Assembly: GCF_000445125.1 (NCBI RefSeq)
Contig: NZ_ATHL01000127.1
Coordinates: 50,856 to 114,855 of the forward strand
DNA from: Novosphingobium lindaniclasticum LE124
GTDB lineage: Bacteria > Pseudomonadota > Alphaproteobacteria > Sphingomonadales > Sphingomonadaceae
Length of the DNA: 64,000 nt
Direction: 5' to 3'
The notes below the pieces were generated by a model that was not told the origin of the DNA, made no database searches, and worked only from the letters and a program-made list of their open reading frames with translations. Shown here in pieces: positions 39,617 through 49,041 of this stretch (positions are counted from its first letter, which is position 1; every line of letters starts with the position of its first letter). The translations under genes were made by a program, and so were the position numbers.

Positions 39617-39858
39617 GTTCCCATGCCCATAGCCTCGATTCGCGCGTTTGAGAATTGGCTTGTGTTCCCCGACGCGGCCATATCGAACGCATCCGCTTTG
39701 GCCTTTCAGCGTTCGTTGCCGCAAGATTGCCGTGAGGCGCGGACGCTAGGCACTGCCCATCAAAAAACGCCGGGCCGCGCCCTACAGGGGTTGTGCCCTC
39801 GCCCTACCGCATTAAGTGTCGCCGCAACGATGAAGCGAGGCCGCCGAATTTTTCCGTC

Positions 39859-41172
39859 ATGACCACGACCTCCCAACTCATCCGGACCAGGCGATTCCTG
39901 CCCCTGTTCGTTACCCAGTTGCTGGGTGCGTTCAACGACAACCTGTTCAAGAACGCGATGGTGCTTTTCGTCGTCTACGGCGTCTATAATTCGGAAAGCG
40001 CCGAAGCGCGTTTCAGCGCGCTGGCTTCCGGCATCTTCGTCATTCCCTTCTTCCTGCTTTCGGCGCTGGCAGGGCAGATGGCGGACATGCGCGACAAGTC
40101 GCGGATCATCCGAATCGTCAAGTTCTGCGAAATCATCATCATGGTGGTCGGCGGCGCGGGCCTGGCGCTGGCATGGCAGGGAATTGCGCTGCACACCGCG
40201 GCGATTCCGCTGATGCTGCTCGCCCTCTTCGCGATGGGCGTGCATTCCACCTTCTTCGGCCCGATCAAGTACGCGATCCTGCCGCAGCACTTGCGTGACG
40301 AGGAAGTGCTGTCCGGCACCGGACTGGTCGAAGCCGGCACTTACATAGCCGTGCTGGCCGGTACCATCGTCGCGGGTTGGATCAGCGTCGATACCGCTGC
40401 GATCCTGGTCGTCGTCATTGCCGTCATCGGCTATTTCGCGGGCCGCAAAGTTCCGCCCGCGCCGCCGCAAGGCAAGCCGGAGCCGATCGACTACCATGTC
40501 GTACGCTCCTCGATAAACCTCGTGCGCACCACGATGCAGGATCGCCGGGTCTATCTGGCGATCTGCTCGATCAGCTTCTTTTGGGCGATCGGCACGGTGC
40601 TGTTCATCCAGTTCCCGCCGCTCGCCAAGAACATGCTCCACGCCAGCAAGGAAGTCGCCAGCCTGTTCCTGGTGATCTTTTCGGTAGGCGTGGCCGGCGG
40701 CTCGGTAGCGATCAACGCCCTGCTCAAGGGCACGGTCTCGGCACGCTGGTCGCCGCTTTCGGTGATCGGCATGGGTCTGTTCCTGCTGGCGTTCCAGGAA
40801 GTCTGCGCGATCTGGCCGCCGCATGGCGGACCGGAAGCGCTGATGAACGTGGGGACTTTCGTGGTCCAGCCGCTGGCCATCCCGCTGCTGCTCACCCTAC
40901 TCGGCATCGCCGTCTGCGGCGGCATGTTCGTGGTGCCGCTCTATGCCTTCCTCACGACCTTCGTGGACAAGTCGCAGACCGCCCGCACCATCGCCGCCAA
41001 CAATATCGTCAATTCGGGCGCCATGGTAGGCGGCGCGATCGCCACGGGCGTGATGTCGCTGCTGGGGCTGGCAGTGGTCACGCAGCTCATGGTGGTGGCG
41101 CTCTGCTGCGTCGCCTCGGCCTGGCTCGGCCACTTGCTTTACCGGGCCGAGCGGGCTGCCAAGCGGCCCTGA
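39859..41172 (+). CDS. MFS transporter, LplT-like
   Basis: A 437-residue, twelve-helix carrier with the opening 'FLPLFVTQLLGAFNDNLFKNAMVLFVVYG', characteristic of LplT and of the MFS half of the fused acyltransferase (Aas/PlsC) proteins that move lysophospholipids inward. Here only the MFS part exists; no acyltransferase domain follows, since the gene ends 7 bases past the last helix. It is divergent from pgsA, another phospholipid gene, which supports a phospholipid role. ATG at 39859 is preferred to the in-frame start at 39793. Confidence 0.85.
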   Translation: MTTTSQLIRTRRFLPLFVTQLLGAFNDNLFKNAMVLFVVYGVYNSESAEARFSALASGIFVIPFFLLSALAGQMADMRDKSRIIRIVKFCEIIIMVVGGAGLALAWQGIALHTAAIPLMLLALFAMGVHSTFFGPIKYAILPQHLRDEEVLSGTGLVEAGTYIAVLAGTIVAGWISVDTAAILVVVIAVIGYFAGRKVPPAPPQGKPEPIDYHVVRSSINLVRTTMQDRRVYLAICSISFFWAIGTVLFIQFPPLAKNMLHASKEVASLFLVIFSVGVAGGSVAINALLKGTVSARWSPLSVIGMGLFLLAFQEVCAIWPPHGGPEALMNVGTFVVQPLAIPLLLTLLGIAVCGGMFVVPLYAFLTTFVDKSQTARTIAANNIVNSGAMVGGAIATGVMSLLGLAVVTQLMVVALCCVASAWLGHLLYRAERAAKRP

Positions 41173-41179
41173 AAGCGCC

Positions 41180-41398
41180 TTAGGCGATGAACGTCACGGC
41201 CGCGACCAGGGCCGTGCAATAAGCCGAGAGGAAGCTGCGCCAGTCTCCACCGGTCATCTGCCATGCTGCCTTCGCCCGCGCATTCTCGGCTGCCTCGATC
41301 GCGGGCGGCTTGACGCTGCGGCAGACGTGTCGAGGCAGCGAACGCCGGAACGGATGACCAGGGTTGCCGGGAGCGAGGATGCTTGCGCGTCGAGACAT
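41180..41398 (-). CDS. Small hypothetical protein with C-terminal hydrophobic helix
   Basis: A 72-residue protein from the ATG at 41398, convergent with the MFS gene. A basic, proline-bearing N-terminus (residues 1-35) precedes a helix and a short hydrophobic C-terminus ('LSAYCTALVAAVTFIA'), possibly membrane-inserted. No family is recognised, and coding status rests mainly on length and composition. Confidence 0.45.
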   Translation of the reverse strand: MSRRASILAPGNPGHPFRRSLPRHVCRSVKPPAIEAAENARAKAAWQMTGGDWRSFLSAYCTALVAAVTFIA

Positions 41399-41517
41399 GG
41401 GACGCAGCTTAGGACTTCGTTTACCTTTGACCACTCATCCGAAAGAGCCATCCCAATCCGGGACGGCCGCGTACCGGCACCGGGATGAAGAGCTTTTGAC
41501 AAGCTCTTGCGCCAAAA

Positions 41518-41548
41518 CGCAAAAGGGCCGCCCGAAGGCGACCCTTTG
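41518..41548 (-). terminator. Rho-independent terminator after csbD-like gene
   Basis: On the minus strand AAAGGG-TCGCC-TTCG-GGCGG-CCCTTT forms a long hairpin, followed by a T-rich stretch (TTTTGCGTTTT). It lies about 25 bases after the CsbD-like stop. Confidence 0.75.
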
Positions 41549-41572
41549 TGGTACTCCAGAGAGTACGAACGG

Positions 41573-41755
41573 TCAGATCCGGTCGCCGAGAGCGCCCTTC
41601 ACTTTGCCGACGCCCTGCTGGACTTCGCCCTTCTTTTCCTGAGCCTTGCCCTCGACCTGCTGGCCCGGATCGTTGCGGGCCTTGCCAAGAGCCTGCTTGG
41701 CGTTGCCGGCGATCTCGTTGCCCAGACCCTTGATGGTGTCCTTCATCTCACCCAT
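41573..41755 (-). CDS. CsbD-like stress protein
   Basis: A 60-residue charged helical protein with the CsbD repeat pattern (alternating K, E, Q, G with 'gk.kqalGkar.dpgqqveGkaqekkGevqqgvGkvk'). CsbD proteins are induced by general stress in many bacteria; their molecular action is unknown. A terminator follows. Confidence 0.85.
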   Translation of the reverse strand: MGEMKDTIKGLGNEIAGNAKQALGKARNDPGQQVEGKAQEKKGEVQQGVGKVKGALGDRI

Positions 41756-41875
41756 GGCTTGTCTCCTCTATCGTGCGGTGGAACGTCCACCCTCGTCACG
41801 GCAGGAAAACCGGCCGAACTTGATCGAAGTTGCACCCCGCAGGACAGACCGTGCCTGCCGAGCGATGAACGAAAC

Positions 41876-42289
41876 TCAGTCTCGTGAGAGCGAGAGAATA
41901 TGCTCCCACTCCGATGGCAGCACTTCGGCGACCGACAGGCGCGAGAGCTTGATCACTTCCATATCCGCCAGCTTGGGATCGGCCTTGAGCTGCGCCAGAG
42001 TGACGGGACGGGCAAGCTTGCGCACTGGTTTGACCTTCACCGCCGCCCACTTGCCTTCCGGATCGCTGGGATCGACGAGTCCGGACTGGCTGATCGTGAT
42101 GATGCCGACGATCTCCTTGCCGATGTTCGAATGGTAGAAGAACGCCTCGTCCCCCACCTGCATAGCGCGCAGGTTGTTCGCGGCGCGGTGATTGCGCACA
42201 CCGTCCCAGGTGCCCTCGCCCTCGGCTACGAGATCCTTCCAGCCATAGGCATCGGGTTCGGACTTCATCAGCCAGTAGCGCTTTGCCAT
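41876..42289 (-). CDS. EVE-domain protein
   Basis: A 137-residue protein of the EVE/THYN1 family: 'yWLMKSEPdaYgWkDLvaegegtWDGVRNhrAaNNLRaMqvGDeaFFYHSNIGKEIVGI' is the family start. The fold is PUA-like and binds modified bases, with hints of 5-methylcytosine recognition in bacterial restriction systems; in housekeeping copies like this the role is unknown. The ATG at 42289 is chosen; the frame is open upstream without protein-like sequence. Confidence 0.9.
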   Translation of the reverse strand: MAKRYWLMKSEPDAYGWKDLVAEGEGTWDGVRNHRAANNLRAMQVGDEAFFYHSNIGKEIVGIITISQSGLVDPSDPEGKWAAVKVKPVRKLARPVTLAQLKADPKLADMEVIKLSRLSVAEVLPSEWEHILSLSRD

Positions 42290-42427
42290 GTCGTGCCTTT
42301 CGATTTCGCCTTGGAGCAATAAACTTCTATGGGGGCGGCATAACGATTCAATCGGCGGAGACAACACCAGCGATTCGGCGCTTCCTAGCAAGTGCCAGAT
42401 GCGGCTGCCGATTCTGTTTGGAAGACC

Positions 42428-43366
42428 ATGATGAACCTTGCCCAGATCCCCGTCCTCAGCCTTGAAGCCGACCGCGCCGAATTCTCGCAACGCATCGGCG
42501 ACAGTTTCCGCACTTTCGGCTTCGCGATGGTTCGCGACCACGGCATCGACCAGGCCCTGATCGATCGCGCCTGGGACCTGACCGCGCAGTTCTTCGCCCT
42601 GCCCGACCAGGTGAAGCGCGGCCACTTCATCCCCGGCCAGGGCGGCGCCCGCGGCTACACGCCGTTCCGCACCGAAGTCGCCAAGGGCGCGACCGAGAAG
42701 GATCTCAAGGAATTCTGGCACATCGGCCGTGATCTTCCTGCCGGCTCGCCGCTGGCCGCCTCGATGCCGCCGAACGTCTGGCCGAGCGAAGTCGAAGGCT
42801 TCCAGGAGACCTTCACCCAACTCTACGCCCAGTTCGACAAGGCAGGCGCCGAAATCCTCTCCGCCATCGCCGTCTACCTCGGCCTCGATGCGCGCTGGTT
42901 CGATACGGCGATCGAGGACGGCAATTCCGTCCTGCGCCTGCTGCACTACCCGCCCGTGGGCGAGGGCGCCGGCGGTGCCATCCGCGCCGGGGCGCATGAG
43001 GACATCAACCTCATCACACTGCTGCTCGGCGCCCAGGAAGCGGGCCTCGAACTGCTCGGCAAGAACGGCGAATGGCTCTCGGTCGCCCCGCCGGAAGGCG
43101 CGGTGGTCATCAACATCGGCGACATGCTCCAGCGCCTGACCAACCACGTCCTCCCTTCGACCACCCACCGCGTCCGCAATCCCGAAGGCGACCGCGCCGC
43201 GCACAGCCGCTATTCGATGCCGTTCTTCCTGCACTTGCGCAGCGACTTCCCATTCAAGACGCTGGACCAGTGCATCACGGCAGAGAGCCCGGACCGCTAC
43301 CCGGTCAGCATCACCGCCGACGAATACCTGCAGGAGCGTCTGCGCGAGATCGGCCTGAAGATGTGA
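42428..43366 (+). CDS. Isopenicillin N synthase-like Fe(II)/2-oxoglutarate oxygenase
   Basis: A 312-residue dioxygenase of the IPNS family. The iron triad is H190-x-D192 in 'AGAHEDINLITLLLG' and H247 in 'STTHRV'; the 2-oxoglutarate/substrate pair Arg261-x-Ser263 ('SRYSMPFF') follows. Two methionines (42428, 42431) could start it. Sphingomonads carry several such genes; the substrate is unknown. It sits divergent from the EVE gene and upstream of dapF. Confidence 0.9.
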   Translation: MMNLAQIPVLSLEADRAEFSQRIGDSFRTFGFAMVRDHGIDQALIDRAWDLTAQFFALPDQVKRGHFIPGQGGARGYTPFRTEVAKGATEKDLKEFWHIGRDLPAGSPLAASMPPNVWPSEVEGFQETFTQLYAQFDKAGAEILSAIAVYLGLDARWFDTAIEDGNSVLRLLHYPPVGEGAGGAIRAGAHEDINLITLLLGAQEAGLELLGKNGEWLSVAPPEGAVVINIGDMLQRLTNHVLPSTTHRVRNPEGDRAAHSRYSMPFFLHLRSDFPFKTLDQCITAESPDRYPVSITADEYLQERLREIGLKM

Positions 43367-43454
43367 CCTTTCCTGCCTCCCGGCTTTTCCGCCGGGGGGC
43401 ATGTTCTTGCGCTTTCGCTGGACCTGACGCTCCGCAGCGCATAAATCGCGCGCC

Positions 43455-44273
43455 ATGCGGATCGATTTCACCAAGATGCATGGCCTGGGCAACGACTTCG
43501 TCGTGCTCGACGGACGCACCGGCGCGCTGCCGGTCGTCGATGCGGCGCTCGCCGCCGCGCTGGCAGACCGCCACACCGGCATCGGCTACGACCAGCTGAT
43601 CGTCCTCGCCCCGTCCGATCGCGGCGACTTCCGCATGCGGATCTTCAACAACGACGGGAGCGAAGTGGAAGCCTGCGGCAATGCCACGCGCGCCATCGGC
43701 CTGCTGCACGGGCGCCCCGCGAGCATCGAGACGCTGGGCGGCATGGTCGCCACGACGCCGACCGACAGCGGCATCAGCGTGGAAATGGGCAAACCCCGCT
43801 TCGACTGGAACCTGATCCCGCTCGGCTATCCGATGGACACCCATAGCCTGCCGGTGGCCTGGGAAGAGCTGGTCAATCCGATTGCCGTCAACGTCGGCAA
43901 TCCGCATGTGATCTTCTTCGTCGAGGATCCCTACCGCATCGACATGGCCCGGCTTGGCCCGCTGATCGAAAACGATCCGCTGTTCCCCGAGCGCATCAAC
44001 GTCAACGTCGCGACCGTGACGTCACGCGACGCCTTGACCCTGCGCGTCTGGGAGCGCGGCGCCGGGCTCACCCGCGCCTGCGGCACCGGCGCCTGCGCCA
44101 CGGCCATCGGCGCGATGAAGCGCGGCCTCGCGGACCGCAAGGTCACCGTCGCCCTGCCCGGCGGCCCGCTCACCATCGAATGGCGGGAAGACGACGAGAT
44201 CGTCATGACCGGCCCCGCCACCGAATCGTTCCGGGGCTCTTTCGACGCGGCGGACTACGGGATCTCAGATTGA
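43455..44273 (+). CDS. dapF: Diaminopimelate epimerase
   Basis: A 272-residue PLP-free epimerase that makes meso-DAP for peptidoglycan and lysine. The two catalytic cysteines are visible: Cys74 in 'EACGNATR' and Cys209 in 'RACGTGACAT'. The opening 'FTKMHGLGNDFVVLD' is the family signature. It begins the dapF-mtaB-ftsY-yciB run; its stop overlaps the mtaB start (TTGA). Confidence 0.97.
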   Translation: MRIDFTKMHGLGNDFVVLDGRTGALPVVDAALAAALADRHTGIGYDQLIVLAPSDRGDFRMRIFNNDGSEVEACGNATRAIGLLHGRPASIETLGGMVATTPTDSGISVEMGKPRFDWNLIPLGYPMDTHSLPVAWEELVNPIAVNVGNPHVIFFVEDPYRIDMARLGPLIENDPLFPERINVNVATVTSRDALTLRVWERGAGLTRACGTGACATAIGAMKRGLADRKVTVALPGGPLTIEWREDDEIVMTGPATESFRGSFDAADYGISD

Positions 44274-45448
44274 CCGTCGAAGTCCATTCGCTCGGCTGCC
44301 GCCTCAATATTTCCGAAAGCGAGACGCTGCGCGGCCTGCTGCGCGGCGCTGAAGATCTCGTGGTGGTCAACTCCTGCGCGGTCACCGCCGAAGCCGTGCG
44401 CCAGACTCGCCAGGCGATCCGCCGCGCCCGCAAGGAGCGCCCCGAAGCCCGCCTGATCGTCACCGGCTGCGCCGCCGAAGTCGAGCGCGCGATGCTTTCC
44501 GCCATGCCGGAAGTCGACGGCCTGGTGCCCAACACCGCCAAGCTCGACCCGCGCGCCTGGAACGTACCCGTGGCCCCTGCCCTGCCGGAACGCCGCGCCT
44601 ATACGCGCGGCTTCGTGCAAGTGCAGAACGGCTGCGATCACGCCTGCACCTTCTGCGTGATCCCGCAGGGACGCGGCCCCAGCCGCTCGCGCAACGTGGC
44701 CGAAGTGCTGCACGACGTCGCAGTCCATCTCGATGCCGGTGTCAACGAAGTGGTGCTGACCGGCGTGGATCTCACCTCCTGGGGCGGCGACCTGGATGGC
44801 GCCCCCCGCCTTGGCGCGCTGTGCGAGGCGATCCTCACCCGCTTCCCCGCCCTGCCCCGCCTGCGCCTGTCTTCGATCGACGGCGCCGAAGTGGACGACG
44901 CCCTGTTCGAGCTGCTCGCGGGGGAGGCGCGGGTCATGCCCCATGTCCACCTTTCGCTCCAGCACGGCCACGATCTGATTCTCAAGCGCATGAAGCGCCG
45001 CCATAACCGCGCCGATGCGGTGGATCTGGTCAGCGCTCTTCGCGCCCGCCGACCGGACATCGCCATCGGCGCCGATCTCATCGCTGGCTTTCCGACCGAG
45101 GACGCGGAGGCCCATGCCGCCAATCTCTCGATCATCAAGGCATTGCAGGTCGTCCACGGCCACGTCTTTCCCTATTCGCAGCGCCCTGGCACCCCGGCGG
45201 CGCGCATGCCGCAAGTCGATGCCGCCACCATCAAGGCACGGGCAGCAGAGTTGCGCACAAAGATCGCCGAAGTCAGAGCGAATTGGCTGACCGGGCTGAT
45301 CGGCCAGCCGCTATCCGTGCTTGCCGAAAGAGGCGCGAAGGGCCATGCGCCGAACTTCGCACCCGTTCGGTTGCCCGGCGATGTGCAGCCCGGCACACTG
45401 ATCCGCGTTATGCCCGCAAGGGTAGTCGAAGGAATACTGGAATCATGA
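44270..45448 (+). CDS. mtaB: tRNA t6A37 methylthiotransferase (MtaB)
   Basis: A 392-residue radical SAM methylthiotransferase that adds a methylthio group to t6A at position 37 of ANN-decoding tRNAs. The N-terminal UPF0004 domain supplies Cys10, Cys36 and Cys67 for one Fe-S cluster; the radical SAM cluster is C122-x3-C126-x2-C129. A TTG at 44270 that overlaps the dapF stop is the best start, since the family begins 'vhsLGCRLN'. The C-terminus is a short TRAM-like region. Its end overlaps ftsY (ATGA). Confidence 0.92.
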   Translation: MTVEVHSLGCRLNISESETLRGLLRGAEDLVVVNSCAVTAEAVRQTRQAIRRARKERPEARLIVTGCAAEVERAMLSAMPEVDGLVPNTAKLDPRAWNVPVAPALPERRAYTRGFVQVQNGCDHACTFCVIPQGRGPSRSRNVAEVLHDVAVHLDAGVNEVVLTGVDLTSWGGDLDGAPRLGALCEAILTRFPALPRLRLSSIDGAEVDDALFELLAGEARVMPHVHLSLQHGHDLILKRMKRRHNRADAVDLVSALRARRPDIAIGADLIAGFPTEDAEAHAANLSIIKALQVVHGHVFPYSQRPGTPAARMPQVDAATIKARAAELRTKIAEVRANWLTGLIGQPLSVLAERGAKGHAPNFAPVRLPGDVQPGTLIRVMPARVVEGILES

Positions 45449-46386
45449 GTACCGAAGGCCAGCAGGCTGAGCGCGACTGGTCCGACCGCCTGTTCGGCGG
45501 CTTTCGCAAGACGTCCGAACGCCTGAGCGAGAACCTTTCCGGCATCGTCGGCAAATCGAAGCTCGACGACGCGCAGCTCGATGCGCTGGAAGACGCGCTG
45601 ATCATGTCGGACCTCGGCCCCCGCGCCGCCGCCCGCATCCGTGCCCGTCTAGCCGACGAACGCTTCGAGCGCGATGCCGACGAGCGCGCCATCATGGAAG
45701 TGGTGGCGCGCGAGATCGCCGAGATCCTGCGTCCGGTCGCCAAGCCGCTCGATGTCGTGGCGTTCCCCCGTCCGCAGGTGATCCTGGTGATCGGCGTCAA
45801 CGGCTCGGGCAAGACCACCACCATCGCCAAGCTCGCGCACCTGTTCCAGGAGCAGGACTATTCAGTCATGCTCGCGGCGGGCGACACCTTCCGCGCTGCG
45901 GCGATCGGCCAACTTGGCGTCTGGGCCAACCGTTTGAACATTCCGCTGATCAAGGGCCCGGAAGGCGGCGACCCCGCCTCGATCGTGTTCGACGCGGTCA
46001 AGGCAGCTACCGATCAGGGCACCGACGCCCTGATCGTCGACACCGCCGGGCGCCTGCAGAACAAGCGAGAACTGATGGACGAGCTGTCCAAGATCCGCCG
46101 CGTGCTTGGCCGCCTCAATCCCGAGGCGCCGCATGACGTAGTTCTCGTGCTCGACGCCACCAACGGCCAGAATGCGCTTTCGCAGATCGAGATCTTCAAG
46201 GAAGTGGCAGGCGTGTCCGGCCTCATCATGACCAAGCTGGACGGCACCGCGCGCGGCGGCGTCCTCGTCGCGGCGGCCGAGCAATACGGGTTGCCTATCC
46301 ACGCCATCGGCGTCGGCGAGAAGATCGACGACTTGCGCCCCTTCAACCCGGACCTGCTGGCGCGGGTCATCGCCGGGATCGCCTGA
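45445..46386 (+). CDS. ftsY: Signal recognition particle receptor FtsY
   Basis: A 313-residue SRP GTPase receptor. The N-terminal helical bundle (residues 30-95) precedes the NG domain with G1 'GVNGSGKTTT' (117-126), 'DTAGR' (G3-like) and 'TKLDG' (G4). The acidic A domain of E. coli is absent, as is usual in alphaproteobacteria. It overlaps mtaB upstream and yciB downstream (TGATGA), so the genes are translated together. Confidence 0.97.
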   Translation: MSTEGQQAERDWSDRLFGGFRKTSERLSENLSGIVGKSKLDDAQLDALEDALIMSDLGPRAAARIRARLADERFERDADERAIMEVVAREIAEILRPVAKPLDVVAFPRPQVILVIGVNGSGKTTTIAKLAHLFQEQDYSVMLAAGDTFRAAAIGQLGVWANRLNIPLIKGPEGGDPASIVFDAVKAATDQGTDALIVDTAGRLQNKRELMDELSKIRRVLGRLNPEAPHDVVLVLDATNGQNALSQIEIFKEVAGVSGLIMTKLDGTARGGVLVAAAEQYGLPIHAIGVGEKIDDLRPFNPDLLARVIAGIA

Positions 46387-47051
46387 TGAACCGCCAAACG
46401 CCCCCTGCCGAGCAGCCCAAGACTTCCCCTAAGAGTTCCTGGCTCAACCTCGTCGTCGATTTCGGCCCATTGCTGGTCTTTTTCCTCGCCTACCGGCATT
46501 TCTCGCCAGCAGGCGAAGGCGACACCATCGGCACCGTGTCCGCGGTCATCAAGGGCACGATCGCTTTCATGATTGCGACCGTGGTCGCTCTGGGCATCTC
46601 GAAATGGCGCCTCGGCCACATCTCGCCGATGCTCTGGCTCACCACCGTGCTGATCGTCGGTTTCGGCGCGCTCACCGTGGTGTTCCACGATGCCTTCTGG
46701 ATCCAGATCAAGCCCACCGCGGTCTACCTGATGTTCGCCGCCGTACTTTTCGTGGGCCTGATGCGCGGCAAGCCGATGCTCAAGTACCTGCTTCAATCCG
46801 CCTTCGAAGGGCTGAACGAAGAAGGCTGGATGAAGCTCTCCCGCAACTGGGCCTGGTTCTTCGTCTTGCTTGCGGCGCTGAACACTGCGCTGGTCTTTAC
46901 TGTCAGCTTCGATGCCTGGCTCCAGGCCAAGCTCTGGGGCTTCACCGTGCTCTCCTTCGTCTTCACCTTTTCGCAGCTACCCATGGTGCTCAAGCACGGC
47001 ATGGGCGAGGCGGCGAAGGAAGAAGTGATCGAGAACCCGCCGCACGACTGA
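46386..47051 (+). CDS. yciB: Septation protein A/inner membrane protein YciB
   Basis: A 221-residue protein with about six hydrophobic helices and the YciB/IspZ pattern ('k.slknLvvDFGPLLVFFLAYrh', later 'KPTavYLmFAavLFvGLmrgKPmLKYLLQsAFeGLNEEGWmkLSrNWawFFvlLAaLNtalvf'). YciB takes part in cell division and envelope integrity. The ATG overlaps the ftsY stop. This is the expected last gene of the run. Confidence 0.93.
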   Translation: MNRQTPPAEQPKTSPKSSWLNLVVDFGPLLVFFLAYRHFSPAGEGDTIGTVSAVIKGTIAFMIATVVALGISKWRLGHISPMLWLTTVLIVGFGALTVVFHDAFWIQIKPTAVYLMFAAVLFVGLMRGKPMLKYLLQSAFEGLNEEGWMKLSRNWAWFFVLLAALNTALVFTVSFDAWLQAKLWGFTVLSFVFTFSQLPMVLKHGMGEAAKEEVIENPPHD

Positions 47052-47063
47052 GTGCGGCGGCGG

Positions 47064-48167
47064 TCAGAAGATCGCGTCGAAATCTTCGGAACCGCTCAAT
47101 TCTGTCGAAGACTCGGCGGAATTGAGGAATTTCACGCGGGCGACGCACCCCGTCGCCCCCTGCTCCGACGCTGCACGCTTCCCCGCAACGAGCATCTGCG
47201 CCGCCTGCCTTCCGAATGCGTCCGAGGGTTGGGCCTGAACCACCTTGACGTTCCCGACAGCGCCCCACGGCGCGACATCGTACGTCAGGATGGCCCAGCC
47301 ATCGATCCGGCGCCGCGCATAGGCAGGCGGGAAACGCAAGGCCGGCGGCACCGCCCATGCTTCCGCCACCCGGCAGCCGTTTTCCTGCCCGGAGGCCGGC
47401 GCCGGCATAGGCGGCGCCTGGACATCCTCGGGTGAGCGCCAATAGGGGTAACGGCATGCCTGCCGCGCTCCCGCGGTGAAGCGCGAATTTCTTACCGCCT
47501 TGACCGCCTCGCGCTCAAGCGCCTCGTTTCCGGTGCCCCGCAGAGTGCGGACCTGGATCGGCTTCCCTTTCGCGTCGATATCGTAGCCGACGAGCGTCCA
47601 TTCCTTGACACCCGGCTTGCCGGCCATCCTGGCGAAATCCGGATATGCCCGTAGCAGCGGCTGGGGCCGGGGCCGGGTCATGCAATTGCCCGATCCGCCG
47701 TCCAGTTGAGCGATGCGCGCCCATCCCTGCTTGGGCAGCTGCCCCGAGATCGGCTCCACCGTATAGGAAATCAGGTCCGCGATCTCGGCCGATGCCAGAG
47801 ACGTCGCATTGGGCGTGAAAGTGATGGAACAGCCTGTCCGCGCGGTCGGCGCGAAGCGGGTGGCTGCCAGGCTCGGTCCGAGATCGTGGTGCCCCGCGAA
47901 CGTGTCCTGAATGGAGACCGGCCGCCCGGAGTCGTCGATATCGAATTGCAAGGTCACCGCACGATCGCCGAAAGGCATCCATACCAGCGCGTTCAGCGGC
48001 CGGACCGGCTTTGTCACTGCGACCGCGCCGTTGCCGCCGCAGCGCACCTCGCCTGCGGTCCACGTCAGCAGGGCTCGCTCCGCGACCCCCTCGCTGCCGC
48101 CCGTGGGAGGAGCGACGGATGCGCCCGTCAACGACGATGCCATCAACAATCCCGATATCCAGCTCAT
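47064..48167 (-). CDS. Secreted protein with TonB C-terminal-like repeats
   Basis: A 367-residue protein with an N-terminal signal peptide (about residues 1-20, 'LLMASSLTGASVA'). Two TonB-C-like blocks can be seen, near residues 195-245 ('WTLVGYDIDAKGKPIQVRTLRGTGNEALEREAVKAVRNSRFTAG') and 295-345 ('GWAILTYDV.pwGavGNVKVVQAqPsdAFGRQAAqmLvAgkraa'), with a weaker block near residue 70. Cysteines suggest disulfides. Such proteins are common in sphingomonads, but their partners are unknown. It follows the yciB gene convergently. Confidence 0.7.
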   Translation of the reverse strand: MSWISGLLMASSLTGASVAPPTGGSEGVAERALLTWTAGEVRCGGNGAVAVTKPVRPLNALVWMPFGDRAVTLQFDIDDSGRPVSIQDTFAGHHDLGPSLAATRFAPTARTGCSITFTPNATSLASAEIADLISYTVEPISGQLPKQGWARIAQLDGGSGNCMTRPRPQPLLRAYPDFARMAGKPGVKEWTLVGYDIDAKGKPIQVRTLRGTGNEALEREAVKAVRNSRFTAGARQACRYPYWRSPEDVQAPPMPAPASGQENGCRVAEAWAVPPALRFPPAYARRRIDGWAILTYDVAPWGAVGNVKVVQAQPSDAFGRQAAQMLVAGKRAASEQGATGCVARVKFLNSAESSTELSGSEDFDAIF

Positions 48168-48210
48168 GGTTCTGCTCCTGCGGAAGATGCACTCTGGCTG
48201 CGAGTAGAGG

Positions 48211-49041
48211 TCAGCCTGCCGAACGACAGTCCTTCAGAAGCAGGATATGCTCGGTAGGGCTGAAATTGTCGTAGACCCCGCTGAGCTTGATGCTCTTGCC
48301 CGGTTTGAGCTGGAGCGTGAAGGCTGCCTGACCCTTGGCCATGACGCAGGCGATGTCGGTCTTGAACGCGGCCTGACCCGGCAGGCGGATGGCCTGCTCG
48401 TAGGGATGCGGGATCTTGTAGGTGACGATATAGTCGCCGCGATCCTTGGCGATCTAACCCACCATGCCCTTGATGAGGAAAGACTTGTTCTGGTAGCGCA
48501 GCGGGATCGCGGCCGCATTGCGCTCGGTATCCTTCGAGATCTGCTGCGAGAGCGAGAGCGCGTCCATTTCCAGGGCCGGCGCCGTGCTCACCGCCTTCAT
48601 CCCGGCGCTCGCCGCGGCGAGACCGGCCTTGCCGCCCTTGAGGCCGCCCAGCATCTCGCACATCTCGGTCTTGGCGGCTTCGGAAGGCACCGTCTGACCG
48701 CCGCGCAGCTTCGCTTCCATCTGCACGGTCCCTCGGCCACCCGTGGTGGTGGCCGTGATGGTGATCGGGAACGCGCGGGCCTTACCGGTCTGCGGTTGTT
48801 CGATCAGCATGGAGCCGTCCTCGGGCTCGGCCACGATGACATCGTAGCCCTTGCCCGCAACGATGCCGCGCATCTGGCCGATCGCGCTTGCGGGCGTGAG
48901 GTCGGGCACCGTGATGCTGGCCGTGAAGCGCATGCCGCTCAGGATCGATCCCGATTTGGCGAAAGTCTCCTCGCACGTCGCCGCCTGGGCGACCGAAGGA
49001 AGGAACAGGGCCGCACCGACCATCAGCAAACACGAACGCAT
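48211..49041 (-). pseudogene. Secreted protein interrupted by an in-frame TAG
   Basis: From the ATG at 49041 the frame encodes a 195-residue protein with a signal peptide (about 1-21, 'lLMVGAALFLPSVAQA') up to a TAG at 48454-48456. The same frame then stays open for 80 more codons (to the TGA at 48211-48213) with good protein character ('IAKDRGDYIVTYKIPHPYEQAIRLPGQA') and no start of its own. This is either a nonsense mutation, a sequencing error, or readthrough. The protein has no recognised family; repeated charged helices fill the middle. Confidence 0.75.

Noticed and set aside
42290..43582. Upstream extension of the EVE gene frame on the minus strand, giving a 568-codon frame
   Set aside because: It is antisense to the IPNS-like oxygenase, which has its full iron site; the EVE domain starts normally at 42289.
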